A DNA stretch of 64,000 bases, taken from positions 3,162,001 to 3,226,000 of the forward strand of contig JACKBQ010000001.1 of NCBI GenBank assembly GCA_020634455.1, read 5' to 3'. How positions within the stretch are numbered: the first letter of the stretch is position 1; every line of letters starts with the position of its first letter. The stretch is from Ardenticatenaceae bacterium (GTDB lineage: Bacteria > Chloroflexota > Anaerolineae > Promineifilales > Promineifilaceae). Made by a program: the position numbers and the translations under genes. A model generated the notes under the pieces. The model saw only the letters and a list, made by a program, of their open reading frames with translations, was not told the origin of the DNA and made no database searches. Positions 7,584-16,348 of this stretch are shown piece by piece.

Positions 7584-8751
7584 CGGCTTCCCGAATCCAC
7601 AGCGCCAAAAGCAGGGTGGCAACGGCCGTAATCATAGCAGAAACCCAGCCATTGCTGGAAAAACCAAACTGGTCAAACAAAAATGGCCCCAGCCAGGAGC
7701 CAAGCGCTCGGCCTAACGCGCCAGCGGCGATGGTGCTGGACATCACCGCGCTGCGGGCCGAGGGCACAATTTCCGTCATGAGCGGCACGCCGCCGACGAT
7801 GGTGACTTCAAATGTGAGGAAGAGGGCAAAATAGGCGACCAATGCGGCCGTGAGGTTGCCGCCTGTCAGGGGAATGAGCAAACAGATGCCAGCGTTGAGC
7901 AGCCCGGTGGCGATGATGACCGGACGCTTGCCAAAGCGGTCCACCGACCAACCGGCGAAAAGTTCGCCACTGATTTCTGCACTGCCAATGACGCCTGCCG
8001 AAGCGCCCAGCGCCAGCAGGCTGAGGCCAAAACTCAGCTCCATCCAGTCGCCAAATACCAGAAAGATGGTCTCATTACCGGCCATGATAAGTATGTTGTA
8101 CAGCATCGCCGCCCAAATGACGGGGTTTTGCCACACCACACGGCCGTAATCCACCAAATTGGCTCCGCGTCCAGGTTCAGTTTTGTTTGCTTTCGGCAAG
8201 AATTTGAGCAGGAAAACGGCCGTAATCACGCCAAACAACCCCAGCCAGAAAAATGCCGATGACCAGCCTTGCCGCTCGATGGCCACACCGATGAGCGGGC
8301 CGCCCACCAGCAGCGCCCCCGCCCAGGAAAGCTCGGTGATGGCCAGCGCCTTGCCCCGCTGCTGGTACGGTACCATCTCGCCCACATACGCTTGCATCGC
8401 CGGATCGTAAATCACTTTGGCCACAGAAACGATGATGAGCGCCGCGCCAAACAGCCAATAGGTAGGCCACAGCCAAACGACCAGGCAACCCACGCTAAAG
8501 AAAATCATCGCGCCAAACATAATGGCGCGACGGCCGAATCGCTCTGACAATGGCCCAAAGAGCGGGCTGAGAAAACCTGCCAAACTGCGAATGGTGACGA
8601 GTCGGTAAACGGCCGTTACTGGCACCCCCAACTGGCGCGAAAATGCGGGCGCAAATGGGTACACCATGCGCAGCCCCGTGTTCAAACAGAGCCGCGCCAG
8701 CGAAATGAGCGCCAATTGCCAGGAAAGTTGCGTTGGTTTTGGTTCAGTCAC
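7573..8751 (-). CDS. MFS transporter
   Basis: A 392-aa protein of about 12 membrane helices, typical of drug/sugar efflux members of the major facilitator superfamily. The loop between helices 2 and 3 has the family motif in the form GPLSERFGRRAIM. A related SVDRFGKRPVII occurs between helices 8 and 9, as expected from the internal duplication. The substrate is unknown. The last residues (REAGER) and the stop are supplied by the GTAATCGG repeat downstream. It is monocistronic or loosely linked to the small membrane protein that follows. Confidence 0.92.
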   Translation of the reverse strand: MTEPKPTQLSWQLALISLARLCLNTGLRMVYPFAPAFSRQLGVPVTAVYRLVTIRSLAGFLSPLFGPLSERFGRRAIMFGAMIFFSVGCLVVWLWPTYWLFGAALIIVSVAKVIYDPAMQAYVGEMVPYQQRGKALAITELSWAGALLVGGPLIGVAIERQGWSSAFFWLGLFGVITAVFLLKFLPKANKTEPGRGANLVDYGRVVWQNPVIWAAMLYNILIMAGNETIFLVFGDWMELSFGLSLLALGASAGVIGSAEISGELFAGWSVDRFGKRPVIIATGLLNAGICLLIPLTGGNLTAALVAYFALFLTFEVTIVGGVPLMTEIVPSARSAVMSSTIAAGALGRALGSWLGPFLFDQFGFSSNGWVSAMITAVATLLLALWIREAGER

Positions 8752-8906
8752 GGGCGGGAGTGTAGCGTAATTGGGTAATTGAGCAATTGTACAAAGATTG
8801 AACCAATTTTAGCGGGGAATGATTCACAGGCTTTGCCAAAAATTGGTCCAATCTGCCTGAGTCCTATCAATGCCACCCCATACAATCAGTGCTACAATCC
8901 AGTACC

Positions 8907-9668
8907 ATGACCAAAAAATCAACCAACAATAAAACAACTTCTCAGCCAGAACTGCCTTTACGCACCGCTTTGCCCGTGACCAATCGCATCTTACTGACGC
9001 TGCTGCTGCCATTTTTGCTCACCCTCGTTTTGGGCAATAATGCTGGAAGCAACGCCCCGATTTTGGGCGGCATTGGCGTGGCTAGCTGGTTCCTGGGGTT
9101 ATTTTGGTATGGTTTGCCAGGATTAGGGCTGCGTGGCGGACGGCCGTTGTTTGCCGGAATCGGGTTTGCAACTTTGGGCTGGCTGGCATTTTTACTGTTT
9201 CGATCCAGCTTCATTTACTTCAATCTCAATGCCACCGATTCTGGCCGCTCGTTCATTTACCTGTTGTTGTTTGAAGCGTTTGCCGTGCAGTTGTGGGCCT
9301 TTGGCCTGCTGTTCCGCACCCTGGCCGAATGGCGCGGCGGGCTAACAGCAGCGGTGGGCAGTGGCATCGCCTTTGGCGCAGTGGCGTTTATCTTGTTTCA
9401 GGAAGCGTATGCCAGCGATCTGCCCAGCCTCATTTACTTCATGGTGTGGGGCATTTTTTACGGCATCATTCGGCTGCGCACCGGCAGTTTTTTGGGGGCG
9501 ATGCTGGTGCAAACGCTGCACAGTTTCACCGTTTGGGTGGCGTTGGGCTCATTGCCCGTGCTCACCCCATCGGACTCTTTGGCTACTGTCTACCTGCTGG
9601 CAGGTTTGGTATATTTAGTCGTAATCTGGCGGCTCTGGCCCAAGGAAGAAGCAGATTACCGAATTTAG
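8907..9668 (+). CDS. Multi-pass membrane protein, CPBP-like
   Basis: A 253-aa protein with 7-8 hydrophobic segments. The second half (LFRTLAEWRGGL, then FYGIIRLRTGSFLGAMLVQT) has the general layout of CPBP/Abi intramembrane proteases. However, the EExxxR motif and the pair of His residues are not clearly kept, so peptidase activity is doubtful. The ATG at 8907 lies about 9 nt after a TACAAT -10-like element, so the mRNA may be leaderless. A start at 8889 would add six residues. The stop lies inside a GTAATCGG repeat. Confidence 0.75.
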   Translation: MTKKSTNNKTTSQPELPLRTALPVTNRILLTLLLPFLLTLVLGNNAGSNAPILGGIGVASWFLGLFWYGLPGLGLRGGRPLFAGIGFATLGWLAFLLFRSSFIYFNLNATDSGRSFIYLLLFEAFAVQLWAFGLLFRTLAEWRGGLTAAVGSGIAFGAVAFILFQEAYASDLPSLIYFMVWGIFYGIIRLRTGSFLGAMLVQTLHSFTVWVALGSLPVLTPSDSLATVYLLAGLVYLVVIWRLWPKEEADYRI

Positions 9669-9724
9669 TCGGTAAGCGGTGAACGGTAAACGGTAAACCG
9701 TTACCGATCACCGTTTACTGATTA
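9665..9724. repeat. GTAATCGG-family intergenic repeat
   Basis: An inverted arrangement: GGTAAGCGGTGAACGGTAAACGGTAA is followed by TTACCGATCACCGTTTACTGATTACC. It begins within the stop codon of the membrane protein and ends before the next gene. Same family as the element at 7522-7583. Confidence 0.75.
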
Positions 9725-9741
9725 CCCAAAACGGGGTCATT

Positions 9742-10611
9742 ATGTCTACTCTCTCCGTCACAATAGATGATCGCCTGCGGCTGGTAACGGCCGTTCTGGC
9801 TGCAAGTAATTGGCCCAGCGAAGAACAACGCCAACTCACCCACGCCGTCCATCCCCACGCCAAGCAAGTGCGTCAGTTGGTGCAATCTTTTTCCAGTCAT
9901 CCCGCCGTTAATGGCACCAATGAAGCGCTGCTCAACGGCGTAGACCTGGCCGATTTGTTTAGTGCGGCGCTGCGCTGTACCTGGCCCGATTTCATCCCTC
10001 AAGAAGCGCTGCCCCACCTGCTCAAAATTAAGGATTGGGTGGGGTCGTTGGCTGATTTTGCCGCAAAAACGGCCGTTGCCACCGAATTTTGGCCCCAGCA
10101 TACGGCCGTCTGGCAAGAAGCCCAATCTGCCCTGGAAGAAATATTTGCCAAAGGCGACCTGTTGGCCGCGCTGGGTCAGTTGGGGGATGTGGTGGATACG
10201 GCCGTATCCCTCATGCCCAACCTCATCTTCCCCATGCTTTCCCCCGTGGTTGCGACCCGCGAGGGCGCACTCACCCTGCTGCTGCCCCCGCCCAAAGCTG
10301 TCGGCGAATCGCCGCCCTGGCCCTTCGATGAAGACCCCGGCTGGGTTGTGGCCACTGTCGTTGAACAGTTGGTACCTTACCTCCTGCCCGGCGTACTGGT
10401 GCCTGCCGACCCCGACCAGCAATTTATGGCAAAGCAGTTGGCTGCGGCCCACTGTTTGGCCACCCTCCTCGATGATTTTGAAGCCCAGGCGTATTTGCTC
10501 CGCGCTAAAAAAGAGTACGACCTGCCCCAGCTTCCCATCCTGTTCGCCCAGTTGCAGGCGGAAGTTTATGGTGGAAACGGCCGTTCACTCACGACCGTTC
10601 TCCAAAATTAA
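9742..10611 (+). CDS. Hypothetical protein
   Basis: A 289-aa, Leu/Ala-rich, probably all-helical cytoplasmic protein without signal peptide or membrane segments. I recognise no family. It is rich in ACGGCCGT-derived Thr-Ala-Val triplets, four in the first half. It is flanked by intergenic repeats on both sides, which suggests a single-gene unit. A weak AAACGG-type ribosome-binding site precedes the ATG. Confidence 0.75.
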   Translation: MSTLSVTIDDRLRLVTAVLAASNWPSEEQRQLTHAVHPHAKQVRQLVQSFSSHPAVNGTNEALLNGVDLADLFSAALRCTWPDFIPQEALPHLLKIKDWVGSLADFAAKTAVATEFWPQHTAVWQEAQSALEEIFAKGDLLAALGQLGDVVDTAVSLMPNLIFPMLSPVVATREGALTLLLPPPKAVGESPPWPFDEDPGWVVATVVEQLVPYLLPGVLVPADPDQQFMAKQLAAAHCLATLLDDFEAQAYLLRAKKEYDLPQLPILFAQLQAEVYGGNGRSLTTVLQN

Positions 10612-10616
10612 ACCAA

Positions 10617-10682
10617 CCACAGATTACACAGATTTCACAGATTAAAGCGCAAAAAAATCTGTGTAATCTGCGAAATCTGTGG
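10617..10682. repeat. CACAGATT-family inverted repeat
   Basis: The left arm CCACAGATTACACAGATTTC and a right arm ending GCGAAATCTGTGG fold into a long hairpin just after the hypothetical gene and just before the enoyl-CoA hydratase ribosome-binding site. Related elements are at 14722-14834 and 35148-35210. A variant built from CACAGAGG is at 32994-33051. Confidence 0.75.
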
Positions 10683-10702
10683 CTAAAGCAAAGGAGAATC
10701 CC

Positions 10703-11476
10703 ATGTCCTACGAATTTATTCTCACTCAAACCAACGGCCGTGTCGGCATCGTCCAGTTCAATCGCCCCCAAGCGCTCAACGCACTGAATCGCGGCCTGAT
10801 GAGCGAACTGATGACCGCCCTGGAAGCGTTCGACGCCGACGACGGCATCGGCTGCATGGTAGTTACCGGCAGCGAAAAAGCGTTCGCCGCCGGAGCCGAC
10901 ATCAAAGAGATGGCCACCGCCACCCCCGTGACCATGCTAGACAATCCATTCATCGGCTACTGGGACCGCTTGCGGCAGATTGGCAAACCGGTGATTGCGG
11001 CCGTTTCTGGCTTCGCGCTCGGTGGGGGGTGTGAACTTGCCATGGCCTGCGACATGATTATCGCCAGCGAAACCGCCAAATTTGGCCAGCCCGAAATCAA
11101 CCTGGGCATCATCCCCGGCGCTGGCGGTACCCAGCGCATGACCTACGCCGTGGGCAAGGCGCTGGCGATGGAAATTGTGTTAAACGGCCGTTTCCTTTCC
11201 GCCACCGAAGCCCAACAGCACGGCCTCATCAACCGCGTCGTCCCCGTGGAGCTTTATTTAGAGAAAGCGATCAAATTTGCCGCCGAGATCGCCGCCCGCG
11301 CCCCCATCGCCCTGCGCCTGGCTAAAGAAGCCGTCAACGCCGTCTTCGAGACACCGCTGCAAGTTGGGCTGGCCCACGAACGCCGCCTCTTCTACATGCT
11401 CTTCAGCACCGAAGACCAAAAAGAAGGCATGGACGCCTTCATCAACAAACGCCCCGCCACCTGGCAAGGCAAATAA
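10703..11476 (+). CDS. Enoyl-CoA hydratase/isomerase family protein
   Basis: A 257-aa crotonase, the normal family length. The oxyanion-hole segments AAGADIKEM and SGFALGGGCELAMACDM are present. Both catalytic glutamates of true hydratases are in place: the Glu in GGGCELAM and the Glu in FGQPEINLGIIPGAGGTQR. It should add water to trans-2-enoyl-CoA in beta-oxidation or a related CoA pathway. The ATG at 10703 is chosen because AAGGAG lies six bases upstream. No other beta-oxidation genes are adjacent. Confidence 0.93.
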   Translation: MSYEFILTQTNGRVGIVQFNRPQALNALNRGLMSELMTALEAFDADDGIGCMVVTGSEKAFAAGADIKEMATATPVTMLDNPFIGYWDRLRQIGKPVIAAVSGFALGGGCELAMACDMIIASETAKFGQPEINLGIIPGAGGTQRMTYAVGKALAMEIVLNGRFLSATEAQQHGLINRVVPVELYLEKAIKFAAEIAARAPIALRLAKEAVNAVFETPLQVGLAHERRLFYMLFSTEDQKEGMDAFINKRPATWQGK

Positions 11477-11487
11477 CCCACCACCCG

Positions 11488-11517
11488 GTAGGGGCAGACC
11501 CCCGTGCCTGCCCCTAC
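11488..11517 (+). terminator. GTAGGGGCAG hairpin after the enoyl-CoA hydratase
   Basis: A perfect 10-bp stem, GTAGGGGCAG and CTGCCCCTAC, with a 10-nt loop 11 nt after the stop. There is no T-run. The sequence belongs to the same repeat family as 51371-51430, so it is either a terminator or a mobile intergenic repeat. The rest of 11518-11738 shows no gene. Confidence 0.5.
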
Positions 11518-11738
11518 AGAAATCCAAAGATGTCGCACAACATGGCTCCTGATCAATAATTCGCATATTGGCCAAAGCTTTGTAGAATTCCCTCCTTGAA
11601 CAACCCGGTTCAAAAATTTCCTCACAACTTACTTTAGCCACTTTGGCAGCCACCTTGGCACACCAACAGCCAGCAAATCCGTTGTTGGGTTAACTGCTGC
11701 CAAAGGCACCCAATCCGCAAGGAACTAGGAGATCATGC

Positions 11739-12683
11739 ATGTCTACAATGAAAGCAGTGCGCATTCACACCTACGGCGACGCTAGCGTTTTAACCTACGA
11801 AGACGCACCGCGCCCCACACCCGCAGCAGGCGAACTCCTCATTCGCACAGTCGCCACCACAGCGAACCCATTTGATTACGCCGCCCGCGCTGGGTATATG
11901 TCGGGTTTTTTCCCTTACGAATTCCCTCACACTCTTGGTTTAGATGTTTCTGGTGTTGTTGAGGCCGTCGGCGAAGGCGTCACCCAGTTTGCACCTGGCG
12001 ATGAGGTGATTGCCCGCGCCAATCCAGCACAATGCGGTGCGTATGCGGAATACATTGCCCTCCCGGCTACAGAAGCAGCCCCCAAGCCTGGCTCACTGAG
12101 TCACGAGCAGGCGGCGGCGCTGCCGCACGTTGGCTACACTGCTTGGGCCGCTCTCATTGGGGCTGGTGGCATCGAGGCGGGGCAAACAGTGCTCATCCAT
12201 GCAGCAGCCGGTGGCGTTGGCTCGATGGCCGTGCAGCTGGCCAAATGGCGTGGGGCCACCGTTATTGGCACGGCATCGGCCAGCAACCACGCCTTCGTCA
12301 AAGAGCTGGGGGCGGATGAGGTGATTGATTACAACGCGGTTCCTTTTGAATCTGCTGCCAAAGATGTGGATTTGGTGCTGGACACCATTGGTGGGGAAAC
12401 GTTGGAGCGATCCTGGGGCGTGTTGAAGAAGGGCGGGATGTTGGTTTCATTGTTGCAGCCACCGTCGGAGGAAACGGCCGTTGCCCACGGCGTGCGTCAA
12501 GCTTTTGTCATGTCTATGCCGCCCGCTGGTGACGCATTGCGCACCCTGGCCGATCTCGCAGACAGCGGTACCATCAAGCCCGTTGTTTCCTCGGTGATGC
12601 CTCTACCCGACATTCAGCAGGCACATGCCCAGGGTGAAGGCCGGCACGTGCGCGGCAAAATTGTGCTGAAGGTATCAGAATAA
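11739..12683 (+). CDS. Quinone oxidoreductase-like MDR-family NAD(P)H dehydrogenase
   Basis: A 314-aa medium-chain dehydrogenase/reductase without the structural-zinc Cys cluster, as in the QOR subfamily. The N-terminal GroES-like part carries LGLDVSGVVEAVGEGV. The nucleotide-binding motif is AAAGGVGSMAVQLAKWRGA near residues 150-170. It probably reduces quinones or enones with NADPH. Two ATGs (11739, 11748) are possible; an AGGAG lies upstream of the first. A 13-bp inverted repeat follows the gene. Confidence 0.9.
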   Translation: MSTMKAVRIHTYGDASVLTYEDAPRPTPAAGELLIRTVATTANPFDYAARAGYMSGFFPYEFPHTLGLDVSGVVEAVGEGVTQFAPGDEVIARANPAQCGAYAEYIALPATEAAPKPGSLSHEQAAALPHVGYTAWAALIGAGGIEAGQTVLIHAAAGGVGSMAVQLAKWRGATVIGTASASNHAFVKELGADEVIDYNAVPFESAAKDVDLVLDTIGGETLERSWGVLKKGGMLVSLLQPPSEETAVAHGVRQAFVMSMPPAGDALRTLADLADSGTIKPVVSSVMPLPDIQQAHAQGEGRHVRGKIVLKVSE

Positions 12684-12704
12684 AGGGTACCCATTCATAG
12701 CAGG

Positions 12705-12763
12705 GCGAGGCAGGCGGTGAGATTCACGGTTTGGTAAACAGAGTTGATAGCCGCCTGCCTCGC
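12705..12763. repeat. Inverted repeat between the QOR-like and dehydrogenase genes
   Basis: Arms GCGAGGCAGGCGG (12705-12717) and CCGCCTGCCTCGC (12751-12763) match perfectly over 13 bp with a 33-nt loop. It could end the upstream transcript or be an operator just upstream of the next gene, whose TACAAT -10-like box follows at once. Confidence 0.6.
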
Positions 12764-12773
12764 TTCTACAATA

Positions 12774-13763
12774 ATGAACATGGCTATGATTCATGTTCAT
12801 CTTTCTACTCCACCCGCGACAGAGGATTTGGCGATTTTGCAAAGCCAGCTCCACTCCGACGTGCAGCTTACCATTGGCGATTTGCCCAACCCGGCTCAAT
12901 TTGAAATTTTGGTAAACGGCCGTCCCACTCCCCAAGAACTCAGCGCCAGCCCTCACCTGCACACCGTCATCATCCCCTGGGCAGGCGTGCCGGATGTGAC
13001 GGCGCAGCGCCTGCACGAATCCCCCCACATCCAGCTGCACAATTTGCACCACAACGCCCCCATCGTGGCCGAAGGGATGCTCATGCTGCTGCTGGGCGTG
13101 GCCCGACTGGCGGTGCCGTTCGACCGCGCCTTGCGCCAGGGAGATTGGCGACCCCGCTACCAAAAACCGGCTCCGGCGCAGTTGCTGGCTGGCAAAACGG
13201 CCGTCATCCTTGGCTACGGCGCGATTGGTCAACGGCTGGCCCAACTTTGCCACGCCTTGGGCATGATCGTCCACGCCACCCGTCGGTCAATCTCCTCACC
13301 GATGACCGAAAACGGCATTGTCATCCACCCCGCAGAAACCCTGCACAACCTGTTACCCCAGGCAAATGCCCTACTCATCTGCCTGCCCCACACGCCAGAA
13401 ACGGACGGCCTGCTGGGGGCAGCCGAGCTGGCGCTGCTGCCGCCCCGCGCCATTTTGGTCAACGCGGGTCGGGCCGCCATTGTAAACGAGGCTGCGCTTT
13501 ACGAGGCTTTGGCCAGCGGGCAGCTGCACGGAGCTGGTCTGGACGTGTGGTACAACTATCCACAAGATGAGGCGGCTAGAGAGAGAACGTTTCCAGGGGA
13601 ACGGCCGTTTCACCAGCTAGACAATGTTCTCCTCAGCCCGCACCGCACTGGCCTGGTCGCCGAGACGGAGCCTTTGCGCCTGGCCGCCCTGGCCGAGCTG
13701 CTCAACGCCGCTGCCGAGGGCAATCCATTGCCAAATGCAATTGATTTAACACGCGGCTACTGA
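12774..13763 (+). CDS. D-isomer-specific 2-hydroxyacid dehydrogenase
   Basis: About 329 aa. The NAD-binding Rossmann motif is VILGYGAIGQRLAQLCHALG near residues 145-165. The late motif LVNAGRAAIVNEAALYEAL replaces the common NxxRG(x)xVDExAL. The catalytic His is in LLSPHRTG. It interconverts a 2-keto acid and a D-2-hydroxy acid; the substrate is unknown. Several in-frame starts exist (TTG 12744, ATG 12774, 12780, 12786). A -10-like TACAAT at 12767-12772 makes a leaderless start at 12780 or 12786 possible. Confidence 0.88.
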   Translation: MNMAMIHVHLSTPPATEDLAILQSQLHSDVQLTIGDLPNPAQFEILVNGRPTPQELSASPHLHTVIIPWAGVPDVTAQRLHESPHIQLHNLHHNAPIVAEGMLMLLLGVARLAVPFDRALRQGDWRPRYQKPAPAQLLAGKTAVILGYGAIGQRLAQLCHALGMIVHATRRSISSPMTENGIVIHPAETLHNLLPQANALLICLPHTPETDGLLGAAELALLPPRAILVNAGRAAIVNEAALYEALASGQLHGAGLDVWYNYPQDEAARERTFPGERPFHQLDNVLLSPHRTGLVAETEPLRLAALAELLNAAAEGNPLPNAIDLTRGY

Positions 13764-13821
13764 TAGGTCATGGTATGATAAAGGTTGCAACGGTGAAACG
13801 GCCGTTGCGTACAGACTCATT

Positions 13822-13889
13822 AGTAAAAAGTGAAAAGTAAAAAGTAAGAAGAAAGCACTTTTCACTTTTTACTTTTTACTTATCACTTG
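13822..13889. repeat. AAAGTGAAAAGT-family inverted repeat
   Basis: The arm AGTAAAAAGTGAAAAGTAAA and its complement near ACTTTTCACTTTTTACTTT form a long AT-rich hairpin upstream of the AIM24-like gene. The same family recurs at 15563-15634. It stands out from the GC-rich surroundings. Confidence 0.7.
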
Positions 13890-13915
13890 TTTTTCAGGCA
13901 AAAGGAGCATTCCAA

Positions 13916-14713
13916 ATGAAAAGTCACGAAGTAGATTACCAGGTTTATGGTGATGATTTGCAGTTTGTCGAAATTGAACTGGACCCCAGCGAAACGGTCA
14001 TCGCCGAAGCGGGTGCCATGATGTATATGGAAGATGGTATCGGTTTTGAAACCAAAATGGGCGATGGTTCCCAGCCGGACAAGGGCTTTCTGGGCGCATT
14101 AGGCAGCGCTGCCAAACGTGCCTTTACGGGCGAATCCATCTTCATGACCCACTTTACCAACAACGGCCAGGGCAAAAAGCACGTGGCGTTTGGCGCACCC
14201 TACCCCGGCAAAATCATCGCCATCGATCTGGACGAAGCCAACGGCGAGCTGATTTGCCAAAAAGATTCTTTCCTCTGCGCCGCGCTGGGCACCGAGGTGA
14301 GCATTGCCTTCAACAAAAAGCTGGGCGCGGGCCTGTTTGGCGGTGAGGGGTTCATATTGCAGCGCTTGCGCGGCGATGGCAACGTCTTCATCCATGCGGG
14401 TGGCACCATCGTGGAAAAGCGGCTCAACGGCGAGAAAATTATGGTGGATACCGGCTGTATTGTCGCCTTTGAATCCACCATCAACTACGATATTCAGCGG
14501 GCTGGCAACTTGAAGTCCATGGTTTTTGGCGGTGAAGGTCTCTTCCTGGCGACTTTGCAAGGTACAGGTCGCGTCTGGCTACAATCCTTGCCATTCAGCC
14601 GCTTGGCTGACCGTGTGCTGCAAAATGCCAAGTTTAGCGGCGGCGGCGGTGGCAAATCCTCTGGCGAAGGCTCCATTTTGGGTCGTACCGTCACCGATTT
14701 GCTACAAGGTTAA
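13916..14713 (+). CDS. TIGR00266/AIM24 family protein
   Basis: A 265-aa protein of the AIM24/TIGR00266 family, a beta-helix-like fold of unknown biochemical role found widely in bacteria and in fungal mitochondria. Family features are the N-terminal ETVIAEAGAMMYMEDGI, then FMTHFTNNG, and the Gly-rich C-terminal tail (SGGGGGKSSGEGS). An AAAGGAG lies upstream of the ATG. It is flanked by intergenic repeats and appears to be a single-gene unit. Confidence 0.9.
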   Translation: MKSHEVDYQVYGDDLQFVEIELDPSETVIAEAGAMMYMEDGIGFETKMGDGSQPDKGFLGALGSAAKRAFTGESIFMTHFTNNGQGKKHVAFGAPYPGKIIAIDLDEANGELICQKDSFLCAALGTEVSIAFNKKLGAGLFGGEGFILQRLRGDGNVFIHAGGTIVEKRLNGEKIMVDTGCIVAFESTINYDIQRAGNLKSMVFGGEGLFLATLQGTGRVWLQSLPFSRLADRVLQNAKFSGGGGGKSSGEGSILGRTVTDLLQG

Positions 14714-14721
14714 AAACTTAA

Positions 14722-14834
14722 CCACAGATTTCGCAGATTACACAGATTTTCTATCTTGGCTGGGTAGGTTGTTTGTTTTAAGAAAACGGCCGTACTCCAG
14801 AAATTTTAATCTGCGAAATCTGTGTCATCTGTGG
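14722..14834. repeat. CACAGATT-family inverted repeat overlapping a gene 3' end
   Basis: Left arm CCACAGATTTCGCAGATTAC and right arm ending GTCATCTGTGG, with an ACGGCCGT between. It lies between convergent genes. The right arm encodes the last residues (TDDTDFAD) and stop of the minus-strand membrane protein. Confidence 0.75.
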
Positions 14835-15537
14835 CTAAAATCAGGGTCGCCCAGACTTTTTGTAGGACGGCCGTATCCGCAAAAGAAAAGTAAATGGTGC
14901 GGGGCTTCAGACGGCTCAAATCATCTGTTGGCCCGCCCCCCACGTAATATTGCAGCGACGCATTTTCATCTTGCCCCCACACTTCTAAAAATGTAATAGC
15001 CAGCGTCGGGATTGGCTCCTTGCCATACAAAATCCAGCCCCGCTGCACCTTTTGCAGCGTGCGCGGCGATATAAATTGGTACAAAAATCGCTTGGGTCGG
15101 TACTCCACCATGACGATGTGGTCGCCTAGCGGCACGCGCCAGTAATGGGCTGGTTTTTGCAGCAGGACCGTGTCTGCCTTATCGGTGACGGCGTAGCGGC
15201 CGGAGGCGTGTACGGCCGTTTTCTCGTTCGGTTTTAGGGGAACGGCCGTTGGGGGTGGGGGAACGGCCGTGTCATCCGCTACAAATTTGTTGTAATCGGC
15301 TCGCCGCGCCCGCCGGTACACAAAGCTCACGTAAAACCAGAGCAGCACCGTCAGCCCCACGGCAAACCAGCCCCAGCGACCAATCAGCGCCGCGGCAAAC
15401 ACGGCAAAAATACCCATTCGCAGCCAACCGCTCTGTGGGATGCCCAAAAAGTTGCGCCGCTGGCTGGTGTAGGCAAAAGCGTACAGCCGCCCGATGGCGC
15501 TGTAGTAAAAATGTTTGGCTGGTGAGAGGTGGTTCAT
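14806..15537 (-). CDS. Membrane protein of unknown function
   Basis: A 243-aa protein with two membrane segments near residues 40-75 (MGIFAVFAAALIGRW, then FAVGLTVLLWFYVSFVY) and a soluble, beta-rich C-terminal half. No family is recognised. The last nine or so residues come from the CACAGATT repeat, so the original stop may have been lost or moved when the repeat arrived. Three ACGGCCGT copies lie in the linker after the second helix. Confidence 0.75.
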   Translation of the reverse strand: MNHLSPAKHFYYSAIGRLYAFAYTSQRRNFLGIPQSGWLRMGIFAVFAAALIGRWGWFAVGLTVLLWFYVSFVYRRARRADYNKFVADDTAVPPPPTAVPLKPNEKTAVHASGRYAVTDKADTVLLQKPAHYWRVPLGDHIVMVEYRPKRFLYQFISPRTLQKVQRGWILYGKEPIPTLAITFLEVWGQDENASLQYYVGGGPTDDLSRLKPRTIYFSFADTAVLQKVWATLILATDDTDFAD

Positions 15538-15562
15538 GTGGGTATTGTACGGGGGAGGGGGG

Positions 15563-15634
15563 AAAGTAAAAAGTGAAAAGTAAAAAGTGATAAGTGAAGG
15601 CCGAACTTTTTACTGTTCACTAATCACTTTTCAC
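15563..15634. repeat. AAAGTGAAAAGT-family inverted repeat
   Basis: Arms AAAGTAAAAAGTGAAAAGTA and the complementary CTTTTTACTGTTCACTAATC lie between the methyltransferase and membrane-protein genes. The right arm overlaps the last codons (VAVKSD) of the methyltransferase on the minus strand. Confidence 0.7.
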
Positions 15635-16336
15635 GGCTACGCCTACCAAATGAATCTTCCTGTTCACCGGCAAGGCATCCTCTACCAGGGTCATAAGCCG
15701 GAAGAGAGGGCGATTGAAGGCGAGGTAAGTTGGGTCGGGGATGGCGTGCAGGTGGGTGAGGTGGAGGCTGCTCGCGGCGGCGAGTTGCTCTAGGGCGGCG
15801 TGGCTGTTGGCGCGGTAATGGGTGGCAAAGGTGTCGTCGGCAGAACGGCCGTACAACCCCGCCACCAATCTCCCCTGCAATGCGCCCAACTGCCCCAACG
15901 TTTTATTGAGTAAGGCCAGCGGATGACGGCCGTTTGGCGTGATGAACACAAAAACGCCCCCCGGTTTTAGCACACGGGCTACGGATTGGAAGGTGAGAAA
16001 CGGCCGTGCCAGATGCTCCAACACCCAACTGGCAAATGCCACGTCAAAGCTATTCGGGGCAAACGGCAAGTCGTCGCTGAACGCCACCGCGCTGGTTAAG
16101 TTCAGCCGATGTTCTCGCAGCGACAGCCAATCCGGGTCAATGCCCACCACCTGCGCCAACGGATGTTCTAACTGCTCAACTAATCCGCCACGCCCGCAGC
16201 CAATGTCCAGCACTTGCGCTGCTGGTGTTAGCTGCTGCCGCACCAAATCGGCATACAGTTCCGTAGCAGGACGCCAACCCGGGTGTGTGGCGCGGTACGC
16301 TTCGCGCCACGCATTTTGCTTATCGAGTGAGAGCAT
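15620..16336 (-). CDS. Class I SAM-dependent methyltransferase
   Basis: A 238-aa protein of the Methyltransf_11 type. Motif I is VLDIGCGRGGLVEQL near residues 38-52, the acidic residue after strand 2 is in VVGIDPDW, and motif IV/V reads NSFDVAFASWVLEHL. It resembles small-molecule or quinone methylases; the substrate is unknown. It starts 12 nt after the cupin gene, so the two are probably one transcript. Confidence 0.88.
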   Translation of the reverse strand: MLSLDKQNAWREAYRATHPGWRPATELYADLVRQQLTPAAQVLDIGCGRGGLVEQLEHPLAQVVGIDPDWLSLREHRLNLTSAVAFSDDLPFAPNSFDVAFASWVLEHLARPFLTFQSVARVLKPGGVFVFITPNGRHPLALLNKTLGQLGALQGRLVAGLYGRSADDTFATHYRANSHAALEQLAAASSLHLTHLHAIPDPTYLAFNRPLFRLMTLVEDALPVNRKIHLVGVAVKSD

Positions 16337-16348
16337 CAGAAAAAACTG

